From positions 1 to 64,000 of the forward strand of contig NZ_JAESVN010000001.1 of the NCBI RefSeq assembly GCF_016765775.1: a DNA stretch of 64,000 nucleotides, given 5' to 3'. Each line of letters starts with the position of its first letter. The first letter of the stretch is position 1. A model generated the notes under the pieces. The model was not told where the DNA came from. It was given only the letters and a program-made list of their open reading frames with translations, and made no database searches. The DNA comes from Szabonella alba. GTDB lineage: Bacteria > Pseudomonadota > Alphaproteobacteria > Rhodobacterales > Rhodobacteraceae. A program made the position numbers and the translations under genes. Below, one piece after another: positions 37,984-46,699 of the stretch.

Positions 37984-39584
37984 ATGCCCCCGAGACCGTT
38001 CTGAGCGTTGAAAACCTGTCGGTGCGTTTCCGGCAGGATGGCCGCGTGACCGAGGCGGTGCGCGGCGTGTCCTTTACCGTGGGGCGCGGGGAAACCGTGG
38101 CGCTGGTGGGGGAAAGCGGATCGGGCAAATCGGTCACGGCGCTGTCGACCGTGTCGCTGCTGCCCGACAGCGCCGAGGTTTCGGGCTCGGTGCTGTATAA
38201 CGGCACGCAGATGGTCGGCGCGCCTGAGCCTGACCTGCGCCGGGTGCGCGGCAATGATATCAGCTTCATCTTTCAGGAGCCGATGACATCGCTGAACCCC
38301 TTGCACACGATTGAAAAGCAGCTTGCCGAAAGCCTGCACCTGCATCAGGGGCTTGAAGGTGCTGCGGCACGGGCGCGGATTCTGGATCTGCTGAACAAGG
38401 TCGGAATCCGCGATGCCGAAAGCCGCCTGACCGCCTATCCGCATCAGTTGTCGGGCGGGCAGCGGCAACGGGTGATGATCGCGATGGCGCTGGCCAACGG
38501 GCCGGAACTGCTGGTCGCGGATGAACCCACGACCGCACTGGATGTGACGATTCAGGCGCAGATCCTCGATCTGCTGAAGGATCTGAAGGACCGCGAAGGG
38601 CTGTCCCTGCTGTTCATCACCCATGATCTGGGCATCGTGCGCCGCATCGCCGACCGGGTTTGCGTGATGCAGGGCGGGCAGATTGTCGAACAGGGGCCGA
38701 CCGCCGCGATCTTCGCCGATCCGCAGCATCCCTATACCCGCAAACTGCTGGCGGCAGAACCGAAGGGTCACCCCGACCCGGTGCCGGATGATGCGCCCGA
38801 GATCGTGCGGACTGACAATCTGCGCGTCTGGTTCCCGATCCAGCAGGGATTTCTGCGTCGCACTGTGGGCCATGTGAAGGCGGTGAACGGGGCCAGCCTG
38901 TCGATCCGCGCGGGCGAAACACTGGGCGTCGTCGGGGAAAGCGGTTCGGGCAAGACCACGCTGGCGCTGGCCATTCTGCGGCTGATCCGGTCCGAGGGGC
39001 CGGTGGTGTTCATGGGGCGTGACGTGCAGGGCTGGTCCTCGCGTCAGATGCGCGATCTGCGGCGCGACATGCAGGTGGTGTTTCAGGATCCGTTCGGCAG
39101 CCTGTCGCCGCGCATGACAATCGAACAGATCATCGCCGAGGGTCTGGGCGTGCATGGACTGGAACCGGGCCGCAACCGGCGCGACATGGTGGCCGAAATC
39201 CTGACCGAGGTGGGGCTGGATCCGGCCATGATGGGCCGCTATCCGCATGAATTTTCCGGCGGGCAGCGCCAGCGTGTCGCGATTGCCCGCGCGATGATCC
39301 TGCGGCCGAAACTGGTCGTGCTGGATGAACCGACCTCGGCGCTGGACATGACGGTTCAGGTGCAGATCGTGGACCTGCTGCGCGAATTGCAGCGCAGGCA
39401 GGGGCTGGCCTATCTGTTCATCAGTCACGATCTGCGCGTTGTCCGCGCAATGGCCCATAAGGTGATGGTGATGAAAGCGGGCGATGTGGTCGAGGCAGGC
39501 GGCGGTGCCGAGATATTCGGCGCGCCGCGCGATCCCTATACCCGCGCCCTGATGGCGGCGGCCTTTGGCGAGGTGCCTGCGTGA
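37980..39584 (+). CDS. yejF: Oligopeptide ABC transporter ATPase, fused tandem domains (YejF-type)
   Basis: A 534-residue protein with two complete ABC ATPase domains. Walker A motifs are 'GESGSGKSVTALS' and 'GESGSGKTTLALA'; signatures are 'LSGGQRQRVMIAMAL' and 'FSGGQRQRVAIARAM'; Walker B motifs are 'LLVADEPTTALD' and 'LVVLDEPTSALD'. A single fused ATPase is the rule for Yej transporters. The start overlaps the yejE stop by four bases (ATGA), and its own stop overlaps the next gene in the same way. Confidence 0.93.
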   Translation: MNAPETVLSVENLSVRFRQDGRVTEAVRGVSFTVGRGETVALVGESGSGKSVTALSTVSLLPDSAEVSGSVLYNGTQMVGAPEPDLRRVRGNDISFIFQEPMTSLNPLHTIEKQLAESLHLHQGLEGAAARARILDLLNKVGIRDAESRLTAYPHQLSGGQRQRVMIAMALANGPELLVADEPTTALDVTIQAQILDLLKDLKDREGLSLLFITHDLGIVRRIADRVCVMQGGQIVEQGPTAAIFADPQHPYTRKLLAAEPKGHPDPVPDDAPEIVRTDNLRVWFPIQQGFLRRTVGHVKAVNGASLSIRAGETLGVVGESGSGKTTLALAILRLIRSEGPVVFMGRDVQGWSSRQMRDLRRDMQVVFQDPFGSLSPRMTIEQIIAEGLGVHGLEPGRNRRDMVAEILTEVGLDPAMMGRYPHEFSGGQRQRVAIARAMILRPKLVVLDEPTSALDMTVQVQIVDLLRELQRRQGLAYLFISHDLRVVRAMAHKVMVMKAGDVVEAGGGAEIFGAPRDPYTRALMAAAFGEVPA

Positions 39585-40828
39585 AAGTGCTGTTCGTTCA
39601 TCAGAATTTTCCCGGCCAGTTTCTGCATCTGGCCCCGGCGATGCAGGCGCGCGGGCATGACTGTCTTGCGTTGACCGATGCCGTCAATCAGCGGACCGCT
39701 CCCGTGCCGGTGCTGCGCTACCGGCATGAGGCGCAGAAGGTTGACCCGGCGGCGACCCGGCTGGGGCGGAACTTCACCCAGATGTCGGACCGGGGCGTCA
39801 CCGTGGCCCGCGCAGCCCTGCAACTGCGCGAGAAGAAAGGCTATGTGCCCGATGTCATCTTCGGTCATTCCGGCTGGGGCGAGACGCTGTTTCTGAAAGA
39901 GGTCTGGCCTGAGGCGAAACTGATCGTCTATGCCGAGTTCTATTATCGGGGCATCGGGCGGGATGTGGGCTTTGATCCCGAATTTTCCCGCACGGGCTTC
40001 GATCCGGTCATCATTGCGCAGGGCCGGGCGGCGCATCTGGGGCAGGCGATGCTGCATGCCGATGCGGGGCTCGCGCCGACGCGCTGGCAGGCCAGCACCT
40101 ATCCCGAGGTTCTGCAGGACCGGATCCGCGTCATCTTTGACGGCGTGGACACCCGGCGGCTGCGCCCCGACCCCGCGGCCAGCCTGACCCTGCCAGATGG
40201 CACGGTCTTGCGCGCGGGGGATGAGGTTCTGACTTTCGTGAACCGCAATCTGGAACCCTATCGCGGCTATCACATCTTCATGCGCGCGCTGCCTGAAATC
40301 CTTGCGGCCCGGCCGCAGGCGCAGGTCGTCATCGTCGGCGGCGATGATGTCAGCTATGGCTCTCCGGCCCCGGGCGGAAAGACATGGAAGGACATCTTTC
40401 TGGATGAAGTCCGCGACCGGCTTGACCTGTCGCGCGTGCATTTTCTGGGCCGCGTGCCCTATCCTGAATTTGTCTCGCTTTTGCAGATCAGCCGCGCCCA
40501 TGCCTATCTGACCTATCCTTTCGTTCTGTCATGGTCGATGCTTGAGGCGATGGCGGCGGGCTGTCTGGTCGTGGGGTCGCGCACGGCACCGGTCGAGGAA
40601 TTGCTGACCGAAGGGGAAACCGGACTGCTGGTCGATTTCTTCGATGTGGCAGGCTGGTCGGCGCGGCTGATCGAGGCACTGGCCGAGCCTGAGAAATTCA
40701 TCCCGTTGCGAGAGGCCGCGCGCCGCCGCATCGTTGAGGGCTATGACCTGCAGACCGTCTGCCTGCCGCAGATGGTCGATTATGTCGAGGCGGTGGCGCG
40801 CGGTGAATGGCCTGCCCGCCGGGTCTGA
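39581..40828 (+). CDS. Group 1/4 glycosyltransferase in the yej operon
   Basis: A 415-residue GT-B glycosyltransferase. The N-terminal acceptor domain begins 'VLFVHQNFPGQFLHLAPAMQ'. The C-terminal donor domain has 'FVNRNLEPYRGYHIFMRALP' and the E-x7-E region 'SWSMLEAMAAGCLVVGSRTA'. It overlaps yejF by four bases, so it is translated with the peptide importer. Why a glycosyltransferase is coupled to a peptide ABC transporter is not clear; it may simply ride on the operon. Substrate unknown. Confidence 0.85.
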   Translation: MKVLFVHQNFPGQFLHLAPAMQARGHDCLALTDAVNQRTAPVPVLRYRHEAQKVDPAATRLGRNFTQMSDRGVTVARAALQLREKKGYVPDVIFGHSGWGETLFLKEVWPEAKLIVYAEFYYRGIGRDVGFDPEFSRTGFDPVIIAQGRAAHLGQAMLHADAGLAPTRWQASTYPEVLQDRIRVIFDGVDTRRLRPDPAASLTLPDGTVLRAGDEVLTFVNRNLEPYRGYHIFMRALPEILAARPQAQVVIVGGDDVSYGSPAPGGKTWKDIFLDEVRDRLDLSRVHFLGRVPYPEFVSLLQISRAHAYLTYPFVLSWSMLEAMAAGCLVVGSRTAPVEELLTEGETGLLVDFFDVAGWSARLIEALAEPEKFIPLREAARRRIVEGYDLQTVCLPQMVDYVEAVARGEWPARRV

Positions 40829-40962
40829 ACGGCGCGAGGCCCCGGCCCGTCACTGTATTGGATTGCCGCCGGGCGGCGGCGAACAGGCGGATCAGAGTTC
40901 CAGAAGGCCCCGCAGCCGATAGGGGGGACTTTCAGGCGGTCAGTCGGGGCTTCCGCCCCCGC

Positions 40963-41514
40963 TCAGCGCCGCGATTTCGCGAAACGCAGCATCGTGTCCG
41001 CAATCAGCCAGAGCAGGATCACCGCAGGCAGAAGCGAGATCATCGCCCCGTCGATGCCGCCGATCTCCTGCCCCTTCTTCATTTCCTTCAGAAGCGTGCC
41101 GATCCCCTTGGGCAGGGATTTCGCATCCGAGGCCGGGCCGCGACCGGATTTGACCAGCAGCGTGTAAACCTTGCCCGGATCCTTGCCCACCCGGCCCTTG
41201 GCCTTCTTGGCCAGTTTCAGGGCGGCGAAAAGCTCAGCCTCCAGTTCTAGCAGTTCCGACAGCATGGCCTCGGCCCAGACGACATCGCCCTGAACCTCTT
41301 CGGGCCATTTTGCGAAGTCCTTGCTGTCCTGCGCCTTGGCCAGCGCCTTGTAGCGCTTCAGGAAGGCCGAGACCTTGGCCGCCGCCGCCTTGGCCTTCTT
41401 TTCATCCAATGCCCCTGCCTTCAGCAGTTTGGCGGGCTTGCGCATCTCGGTTTCAAGTTTGCGAAGCGCCGATTGCGCCTCCTTGACCTGCTTGCGAATA
41501 GTGTCCTGATCCAT
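40963..41514 (-). CDS. Tail-anchored coiled-coil hypothetical protein
   Basis: A 183-residue Lys/Ala-rich helical protein starting MDQDTIRKQVKEAQSALRKL. A coiled coil covers most of the first 110 residues, and a single C-terminal membrane helix ('AMISLLPAVILLWLIADTML') suggests a tail anchor with the bulk in the cytoplasm. The frame stays open upstream, but ATG 41514 is the first credible start. It is divergent from the small DUF3309 gene. I do not recognise the family. Confidence 0.65.
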   Translation of the reverse strand: MDQDTIRKQVKEAQSALRKLETEMRKPAKLLKAGALDEKKAKAAAAKVSAFLKRYKALAKAQDSKDFAKWPEEVQGDVVWAEAMLSELLELEAELFAALKLAKKAKGRVGKDPGKVYTLLVKSGRGPASDAKSLPKGIGTLLKEMKKGQEIGGIDGAMISLLPAVILLWLIADTMLRFAKSRR

Positions 41515-41621
41515 GGCTTTGTCCGAAATGACTTCTCTTTCCTCTAGGATGAAAACCCTGCCGCGCCAAGTATTTCGACCCCGTTGCGGGGCGTGGACGT
41601 GTAATTTGACGCTCTGCTCGC

Positions 41622-41647
41622 GGAACCGTGACGGGATCGGGCGCGTT
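41622..41647 (+). promoter_or_regulatory. EcfG-type general-stress promoter
   Basis: GGAAC (41622-41626) and CGTT (41644-41647) are separated by 17 bases, matching the alphaproteobacterial sigma-EcfG consensus GGAAC-N16/17-CGTT. It lies about 137 bases before the DUF3309 gene, leaving a leader of about 130 bases. Confidence 0.6.
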
Positions 41648-41783
41648 TGGCTTGCAAGACCCGACCGGACCTGCCCCGGGACTGCAGCCCCACCGGACCT
41701 TCCCGGCAAGGCCATTTCCGGATCACGAAAACCCACGCCCAACCGATTCGCCGCTTCGCGCGCGAAAACCAAGGAGAATTGCC

Positions 41784-41942
41784 ATGAGCCTCGGGACCAT
41801 TCTGCTGATCGTCCTGATCCTAGCCCTGATCGGTGTTCTGCCGACATGGGGCCATTCGCGCAGCTGGGGCTACGGACCCAGCGGAGGACTTGGCCTTGTG
41901 CTGATCGTCGTGCTGATCCTGCTTCTGATGGGCCGGATCTGA
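41784..41942 (+). CDS. DUF3309 small membrane protein
   Basis: A 52-residue protein starting MSLGTILLIVLILALIGVLP with a second hydrophobic helix after 'GYGPSGGLGLVLIVVLILLL'. This is the DUF3309 pattern: two membrane helices around a central W-G-Y-G-P-S-G-G motif. AAGGAG is seven bases before the ATG. Members are widespread in proteobacteria, often stress-associated; the function is unknown. A probable EcfG promoter lies upstream, and another tiny membrane-protein gene follows after 78 bases. Confidence 0.88.
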   Translation: MSLGTILLIVLILALIGVLPTWGHSRSWGYGPSGGLGLVLIVVLILLLMGRI

Positions 41943-42020
41943 TCTGCCAGACGCTTTGTCCGCCGCAACGGCCGTGAAGGCCGCCCGGCCCCCTAACGAA
42001 CCAAACAGAAAGGACCTGCC

Positions 42021-42098
42021 ATGAAAGGCATTCTTGCATGGATGATCGGCCTGCCGATCCCGATCATTATTCTGCTGTATCTTTTCGGCGTGTTCTAA
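42021..42098 (+). CDS. 25-residue single-helix membrane peptide
   Basis: A micro-ORF from ATG 42021 to TAA 42098: MKGILAWMIGLPIPIIILLY then LFGVF. AAAGGACC is placed well upstream. It is one hydrophobic helix with a charged N-terminus. Very similar peptides are found in other Rhodobacteraceae, as far as I recall. It probably shares a transcript with the DUF3309 gene; a strong terminator lies 32 bases downstream. Confidence 0.7.
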   Translation: MKGILAWMIGLPIPIIILLYLFGVF

Positions 42099-42129
42099 TC
42101 CTGCGCGGACGATCCTGAACACCTTGCCG

Positions 42130-42175
42130 AACCCCGGACCCTGATCCGTTGACGCGGTATCAGGGGCCGGGGTTT
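42130..42175 (+). terminator. Strong hairpin after the two small membrane-protein genes
   Basis: AACCCCGG-x-CCCTGAT pairs with ATCAGGG-x-CCGGGGTT across a 13-base loop, ending in TTT. The stem is about 15 bp with one mismatch or bulge. Confidence 0.82.
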
Positions 42176-42215
42176 CGCACCAGATGCGGGTCGCACCGGG
42201 ATTCCGCCCCGCGAC

Positions 42216-42917
42216 TCACTCGACGCTCCGGATCCCGCGCATCCATTTCTTGAAACGTCGGAACAGAGAATTGCGGCCCGGTGTGGTCGAGCGCCCGTCA
42301 TCGCCAATATGGCGGCAGGCCTCCGGGATAAGGAAAACGACATAGCGGCCCTTTGCGCGAAGGAAACGCGACACATGCCGTTCCTTCCTGAATTGAGAAA
42401 AACCGCCAAGCTCTTCCCATAGACGTTTCTCTGACAGATGTGGGTTGAAGCTGAAGCCATGCCATTGTTCATGCACCGCTTCCATGCGTTCGATCACGAT
42501 GTTTCCCCGTGTCTCAGTGACCACCAGCTTCCGGTCAACATCCGAAAGCGGAATATCCTTGGTCGCCCGAAAGCACACGAGCGAGATGAACGGATCGGAT
42601 TGCAGCAGCGTAAGTGCGTCTTCCAGAAAATCGGTGCGGGTAAAGCCCCAGTCATCCTCGCCATGGAAGATGTAGGGGGTCTTCACTTCCGCATACATCA
42701 GATCGACTGCGGCGTGATGGCCCAGATGACGGCCCGGCTCGATCAGGCGACCGTGAGGACACATCTCCCTGAATACGGCGTTGGTCTCCTCGTCGCCAAA
42801 ATCGTTGATCGCCAGCACCGGAATTTGTGGCAGCCCCTGCAGGCTTTCAAATGTCCGCCGCAAAAGGTCCGGACGTCGCCCGATCGTCAGGCACAAGGTG
42901 ATCTTGTCTTCCAGCAT
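42216..42917 (-). CDS. Glycosyltransferase family 2-like protein
   Basis: A 233-residue protein with a GT-A-like opening ('KITLCLTIGRRPDLLRRTFE') and an acidic metal-site-like motif ('FHGEDDWGFTRTDFLEDALT', with E-D-D in place of D-x-D). The C-terminal part ('FSFNPHLSEKRLWEELGGFS') recalls glycosyltransferases that act on capsule or LPS sugars. No membrane helix. It is monocistronic on the minus strand and converges with the small-gene terminator. Substrate unknown. Confidence 0.7.
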   Translation of the reverse strand: MLEDKITLCLTIGRRPDLLRRTFESLQGLPQIPVLAINDFGDEETNAVFREMCPHGRLIEPGRHLGHHAAVDLMYAEVKTPYIFHGEDDWGFTRTDFLEDALTLLQSDPFISLVCFRATKDIPLSDVDRKLVVTETRGNIVIERMEAVHEQWHGFSFNPHLSEKRLWEELGGFSQFRKERHVSRFLRAKGRYVVFLIPEACRHIGDDGRSTTPGRNSLFRRFKKWMRGIRSVE

Positions 42918-43163
42918 GCAGCACCTTTGATTTCCATGGCGTGGTAGTCATAGCGCAGCATTGCAGCAAGACCGAAAACAACCGGCATGGAATGCTGCGC
43001 CCGCTTCATGCCGGATATCCGGACTGCACCTGTGCCGGTTTGATGGCTGTGCCTCACATTCTGGCACCCTGGCCCACGACAGAGTCCCGCTTTCCACGCT
43101 CTTCCCGCCTTTGTCACCATTCCCTGTCTTTTCCCGCCGCCCGCAAGCGGCTATATGCGCTCA

Positions 43164-44549
43164 ATGTCGCAAAACCCGCCTGACCTCCGCCCCGACCTTG
43201 CCCCGCGTCCCGTGTTCGATACGGCGCGGCGTGACGGCCAGCCGACCATCGGCATGGTCTCGCTGGGCTGCCCCAAGGCGCTGGTGGACAGCGAACGCAT
43301 CCTGACCCGCCTGCGTGCCGAGGGTTATGCCATCTCACCCGATTATGCCGGGGCCGATGCCGTGATCGTCAATACCTGCGGCTTTCTGGACAGCGCCAAG
43401 GCCGAAAGCCTTGAGGCGATCGGTGAGGCACTTGCCTCGAACGGCCGGGTGATCGTCACCGGCTGTCTTGGGGCGGAACCCGAATACATCACCGGCGCGC
43501 ATCCCAAGGTGCTGGCGGTGACCGGGCCACATCAATATGAACAGGTGCTGGATGCGGTGCATGTCGCGGTGCCGCCCGCGCCCGATCCGTTCATTGACCT
43601 GATGCCGGCGGCGGGGGTGAAACTGACCCCGCGCCATTACAGCTATCTGAAGATTTCCGAAGGCTGCAATCACAAGTGCAAGTTCTGCATCATCCCCGAC
43701 ATGCGCGGACGGCTGGCCTCACGCCCGGCCCATGCGGTGATGCGTGAGGCGGAAAAGCTGGTGGAAAGCGGTGTAAAGGAACTGCTGGTCATCAGTCAGG
43801 ATACATCCGCTTATGGCGTCGATGTGAAACATGCCACGACCGCAGGTCGGGACGGGCGCGCGCACCGCGCCCATATCACCGATCTGGCGCGTGATCTGGG
43901 ATCCCTGGGCGCATGGGTCCGGCTGCATTACGTCTATCCCTATCCGCATGTGCGCGACCTGATTCCGTTGATGGCGGAAGGTCTGGTGCTGCCCTATCTG
44001 GATATTCCGTTCCAGCACGCCCATCCCGATGTGCTGCGCCGGATGGCGCGACCCGCTGCGGCGGCGAAAACACTGGATGAGATCGCGGCATGGCGCGCGG
44101 CCTGCCCTGATATCACCCTGCGATCCACCTTCATCGTCGGCTATCCCGGTGAGACCGAGGCCGAATTCCAGACGCTGGTGGACTGGCTGGATGAGGCGCA
44201 GCTGGATCGGGTCGGCTGTTTTCAGTATGAAAACGTCGCAGGCGCGCGGTCCAATGCGCTGCCGGACCATGTGCCGCCGGATGTGAAACAGGACCGCTGG
44301 GACCGTTTCATGGAAAAGGCGCAGGCGATTTCCGAGGCGAAACTGGCCGCCAAAGTGGGCCGCACCCTGCAGGTGCTGGTCGATGAGGTGGATGCCGAGG
44401 GCGCGACCTGCCGCACCATGGCCGATGCGCCCGAGATTGACGGAAACCTGTTCATCGACGAAGGTTTCGAAGGGCTTGCCGCCGGCGATCTGGTCACGGT
44501 GCAGGTCGATGAGGCGGGCGAATACGACCTTTGGGGCCACCGCCTCTGA
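43164..44549 (+). CDS. rimO: RimO, ribosomal protein S12 methylthiotransferase
   Basis: Radical-SAM enzyme that methylthiolates Asp of ribosomal protein S12, 461 residues. The N-terminal UPF0004 domain supplies Cys ligands in '[15 protein letters not shown]', '[13 protein letters not shown]' and '[10 protein letters not shown]'. The radical-SAM cluster is '[15 protein letters not shown]'. A C-terminal TRAM domain follows ('[20 protein letters not shown]'). ATG 43164 ([10 protein letters not shown]) matches the usual family start; an ATG nine bases earlier is possible. It is convergent with gshA across a palindromic repeat region. Confidence 0.95.
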   Translation: MSQNPPDLRPDLAPRPVFDTARRDGQPTIGMVSLGCPKALVDSERILTRLRAEGYAISPDYAGADAVIVNTCGFLDSAKAESLEAIGEALASNGRVIVTGCLGAEPEYITGAHPKVLAVTGPHQYEQVLDAVHVAVPPAPDPFIDLMPAAGVKLTPRHYSYLKISEGCNHKCKFCIIPDMRGRLASRPAHAVMREAEKLVESGVKELLVISQDTSAYGVDVKHATTAGRDGRAHRAHITDLARDLGSLGAWVRLHYVYPYPHVRDLIPLMAEGLVLPYLDIPFQHAHPDVLRRMARPAAAAKTLDEIAAWRAACPDITLRSTFIVGYPGETEAEFQTLVDWLDEAQLDRVGCFQYENVAGARSNALPDHVPPDVKQDRWDRFMEKAQAISEAKLAAKVGRTLQVLVDEVDAEGATCRTMADAPEIDGNLFIDEGFEGLAAGDLVTVQVDEAGEYDLWGHRL

Positions 44550-44561
44550 CTACCCGGGGCA

Positions 44562-44645
44562 GGGGGCTGTCTGCCCCCTCGGATTTGCGGGACGCAAATC
44601 CTCACCCCCGAGGATATTTCAGGACAGAAAAAGGGCGCAGAAAAA
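44562..44645 (+). repeat. Composite intergenic repeat, copy 2 (after rimO)
   Basis: Hairpin GGGGGC-TGTCT-GCCCCC (44562-44578), then hairpin GGATTTGC-GGGAC-GCAAATCC (44581-44601), then CACCCCCGAGGATATTTC and GGACAGAAAAAG. The layout is the same as copy 1 at 8521; only the loop and second-stem sequences differ. Confidence 0.8.
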
Positions 44646-44671
44646 GGGCGTGGCCGCGCCGCCTCGCCCAT

Positions 44672-44747
44672 TTCTTCTTTTTCTGTCTGAAAATATCCTC
44701 GGGGGGAATTGGCGCGTCAGCGCCAAGGGGGGCGGAAAGCCCCCGCC
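44672..44747 (-). repeat. Composite intergenic repeat, copy 3 (after gshA, inverted)
   Basis: On the minus strand it reads hairpin GGGGGC-TTTCC-GCCCCC, hairpin TTGGCGC-TGAC-GCGCCAA, then TCCCCCCGAGGATATTT and GACAGAAAAAG. It faces copy 2, so the AGGATATTT..GACAGAAAAAG tails form a long palindrome between the two converging genes and may end transcription from both sides. Confidence 0.8.
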
Positions 44748-44757
44748 TTGCTGCCAA

Positions 44758-46092
44758 TTACAACCGCGCAGCCTGATAAAGCCCCGTGATATCCCCGCCC
44801 CAGTCTGCCAGCAACCGGTCGGCCTGCACCCTGCCTGTGGCAAGGCTTTCCTGAAGGGGGGCAAGCAGCGCCTCCTCTCCCAGCCCGCGCGCGGCAAGGC
44901 CCGCGTGGGACAGCGACACCGTTGCCCGGGCCAGATCCATCAGGCGAACGCCGCCTGCCTGCCCCTCAAGGGCACTGACCGAGGCTGCGACGCGCAGCCC
45001 TTCACGCGTTGCGGCATCCAGACCCTTGACCAGATCCCATGCTGCATCCAGTGCTGCATCATCATACATCAGCCCGACCCAGAAGGCGGGAAGGGCGACG
45101 ATATGGCCGCGATCCCCGCAATCGGCGCCGCGCATCTCGATGTATTTCTTCACCCGCGCCTCGGGGAACACCGTCGTCATATGGTCGGCCCAGTCCGACA
45201 GGGTGGGCTTTTCGCCGGGCAGGGCGGGCAATTCGCCCTTCAGGAAATCGCGGAAACTTTGCCCCAGCGCGTCGATATACTTGCCGTCGCGATAGACGAA
45301 ATACATCGGCACATCGAGAACCCAGTCGACATAGCGCTGAAAGCCCATGCCGTCCTCGAAAACAAAGGGCAGCATTCCGGTGCGGCTGTCATCCAGCCCG
45401 CGCCAGATCCGGCTGCGCCAGCTGCGATGCCCGTTCGGCGCGCCCTCAAAGAAGGGGGATGACGCGAAAAGAGCGGTCGCCACAGGCTGCAGCGCCAGCG
45501 CCACGCGCAGCTTTTTCACCATGTCGGATTCTGACGCGAAATCGAGATTAACCTGCACCGTCGAGGTGCGATACATCATCTGCGTGCCATGGGTGCCGAC
45601 GCGGCCCATGTAATCGGTCATCAGCCGGTAACGGCCCTTGGGCATGCGGGGCATGTCCTCATGCCGCCAGACCGGGGCTGCGCCCAGCCCCAGAAAGGCC
45701 ACGCCCATCGGATCGGCAATCGCGCGGACCTCGGCCATGTGGTTGTCAAATTCATCGGCGGTCTGGTGCAGAGTTTCCAGCGGCGCACCCGACAGTTCAA
45801 ACTGCCCGCCCGGTTCAAGGCTGACATTCGCGCCATTGCGGCTGAGGCCGATTAGCTCGCCCTGTTCTTCAACCCCGGTCCAGCCGAAGCGGTCGCGCAG
45901 ACCTTCCAGCAGCGCGCGGATCGAGCGGTCGCCGGAATAGGGCAGGGGCGCCAGAGTGTCGGTCAGGAAACCGAATTTCTCATGCTCGGTGCCGATGCGG
46001 AAATCTGCGGGCGGTTTGCAGCCCTGTTCCATATAGGCGGCAAGCTGGTCGAAGCTTTCAATGGGTCCGCCGCCGGACTGGGGAATGGACAT
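44758..46092 (-). CDS. gshA: Glutamate-cysteine ligase (plant/alphaproteobacterial type)
   Basis: A 444-residue enzyme for the first, ATP-dependent step of glutathione synthesis. The N-terminal substrate region 'DFRIGTEHEKFGFLTDTLAP' and 'LEPGGQFELSGAPLETLHQT' are typical of the type II family shared by plants and alphaproteobacteria. The region 'MYRTSTVQVNLDFASESDMV' is also conserved. It is last in a minus-strand set rsmE - membrane protein - gshA, with 58 bases before its start. No gshB is in the window. Confidence 0.93.
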   Translation of the reverse strand: MSIPQSGGGPIESFDQLAAYMEQGCKPPADFRIGTEHEKFGFLTDTLAPLPYSGDRSIRALLEGLRDRFGWTGVEEQGELIGLSRNGANVSLEPGGQFELSGAPLETLHQTADEFDNHMAEVRAIADPMGVAFLGLGAAPVWRHEDMPRMPKGRYRLMTDYMGRVGTHGTQMMYRTSTVQVNLDFASESDMVKKLRVALALQPVATALFASSPFFEGAPNGHRSWRSRIWRGLDDSRTGMLPFVFEDGMGFQRYVDWVLDVPMYFVYRDGKYIDALGQSFRDFLKGELPALPGEKPTLSDWADHMTTVFPEARVKKYIEMRGADCGDRGHIVALPAFWVGLMYDDAALDAAWDLVKGLDAATREGLRVAASVSALEGQAGGVRLMDLARATVSLSHAGLAARGLGEEALLAPLQESLATGRVQADRLLADWGGDITGLYQAARL

Positions 46093-46150
46093 CTGCGCGC
46101 TCCGGTCAGCGTTACTGGTTTCGGCGCTCAGACCTGTCGTCTTGGCGCGG

Positions 46151-46699
46151 TCAAGTCAAGACCGCACGCGCGGGACGCCGCCAGATCACGCGGCTGTCAA
46201 CGGCCTGCAGACGGGGCAGATTGCCGGACCCGGGCGCGGCGCTCAGACCCTCGGCGGCGGCAAGCAGCCGTCCGGTGTCCATTCCCGGCAGGCCCGCAAG
46301 CACATCGTAAAGTGCAGCCTCGCCCCCCGCGCCGACCGGGATCAGCAGCGTTTCACCCTCAGCCCCGGTCAGCCGCCACAGACGGCGCGACCCTGCGCTG
46401 ACAAGCCGCAGTTCGGTCAGGTCCGCCACCGCGATCAGCCCGCCGAAGGCCGGACCGAAATAGCCGATCTGCCCCTCTATCACCTCGACCATGCCGGGGG
46501 CAGCGGAGGATTGAACGAAGCGCAGGCGGCGTTCGGCCAGCCAGGCCAGCGTGACCGAGGCCGCGATCAGCAGCAGACCCAGTGGCAGCAGCAGATAGCC
46601 GCCCAGCCAGACCAGCCAGAAACCCGGCAGCGACAGGGCCCCAAGGGCCGCGACCTCGCGCCGGCGATAAAGGGCGTCGCGCAGTTCGGGGCGGATCAT
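46151..46699 (-). CDS. Small membrane protein of unknown function between rsmE and gshA
   Basis: A 182-residue protein. Near the N-terminus are two adjacent membrane helices ('LPGFWLVWLGGYLLLPLGLL', 'IAASVTLAWLAERRLRF'), followed by a soluble domain with a beta-rich look ('GMVEVIEGQIGYFGPAFGGL', 'LRLVSAGSRRLWRLTG'). The start ATG 46699 overlaps the rsmE stop by four bases, so it is translated with rsmE. I know this only as a conserved hypothetical of Rhodobacteraceae. Confidence 0.7.
   Translation of the reverse strand: MIRPELRDALYRRREVAALGALSLPGFWLVWLGGYLLLPLGLLLIAASVTLAWLAERRLRFVQSSAAPGMVEVIEGQIGYFGPAFGGLIAVADLTELRLVSAGSRRLWRLTGAEGETLLIPVGAGGEAALYDVLAGLPGMDTGRLLAAAEGLSAAPGSGNLPRLQAVDSRVIWRRPARAVLT

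Noticed and set aside
42216-42917. Transposase or phage gene
   Set aside because: The protein has a GT-A-like opening and acidic motif and no DDE or recombinase features.
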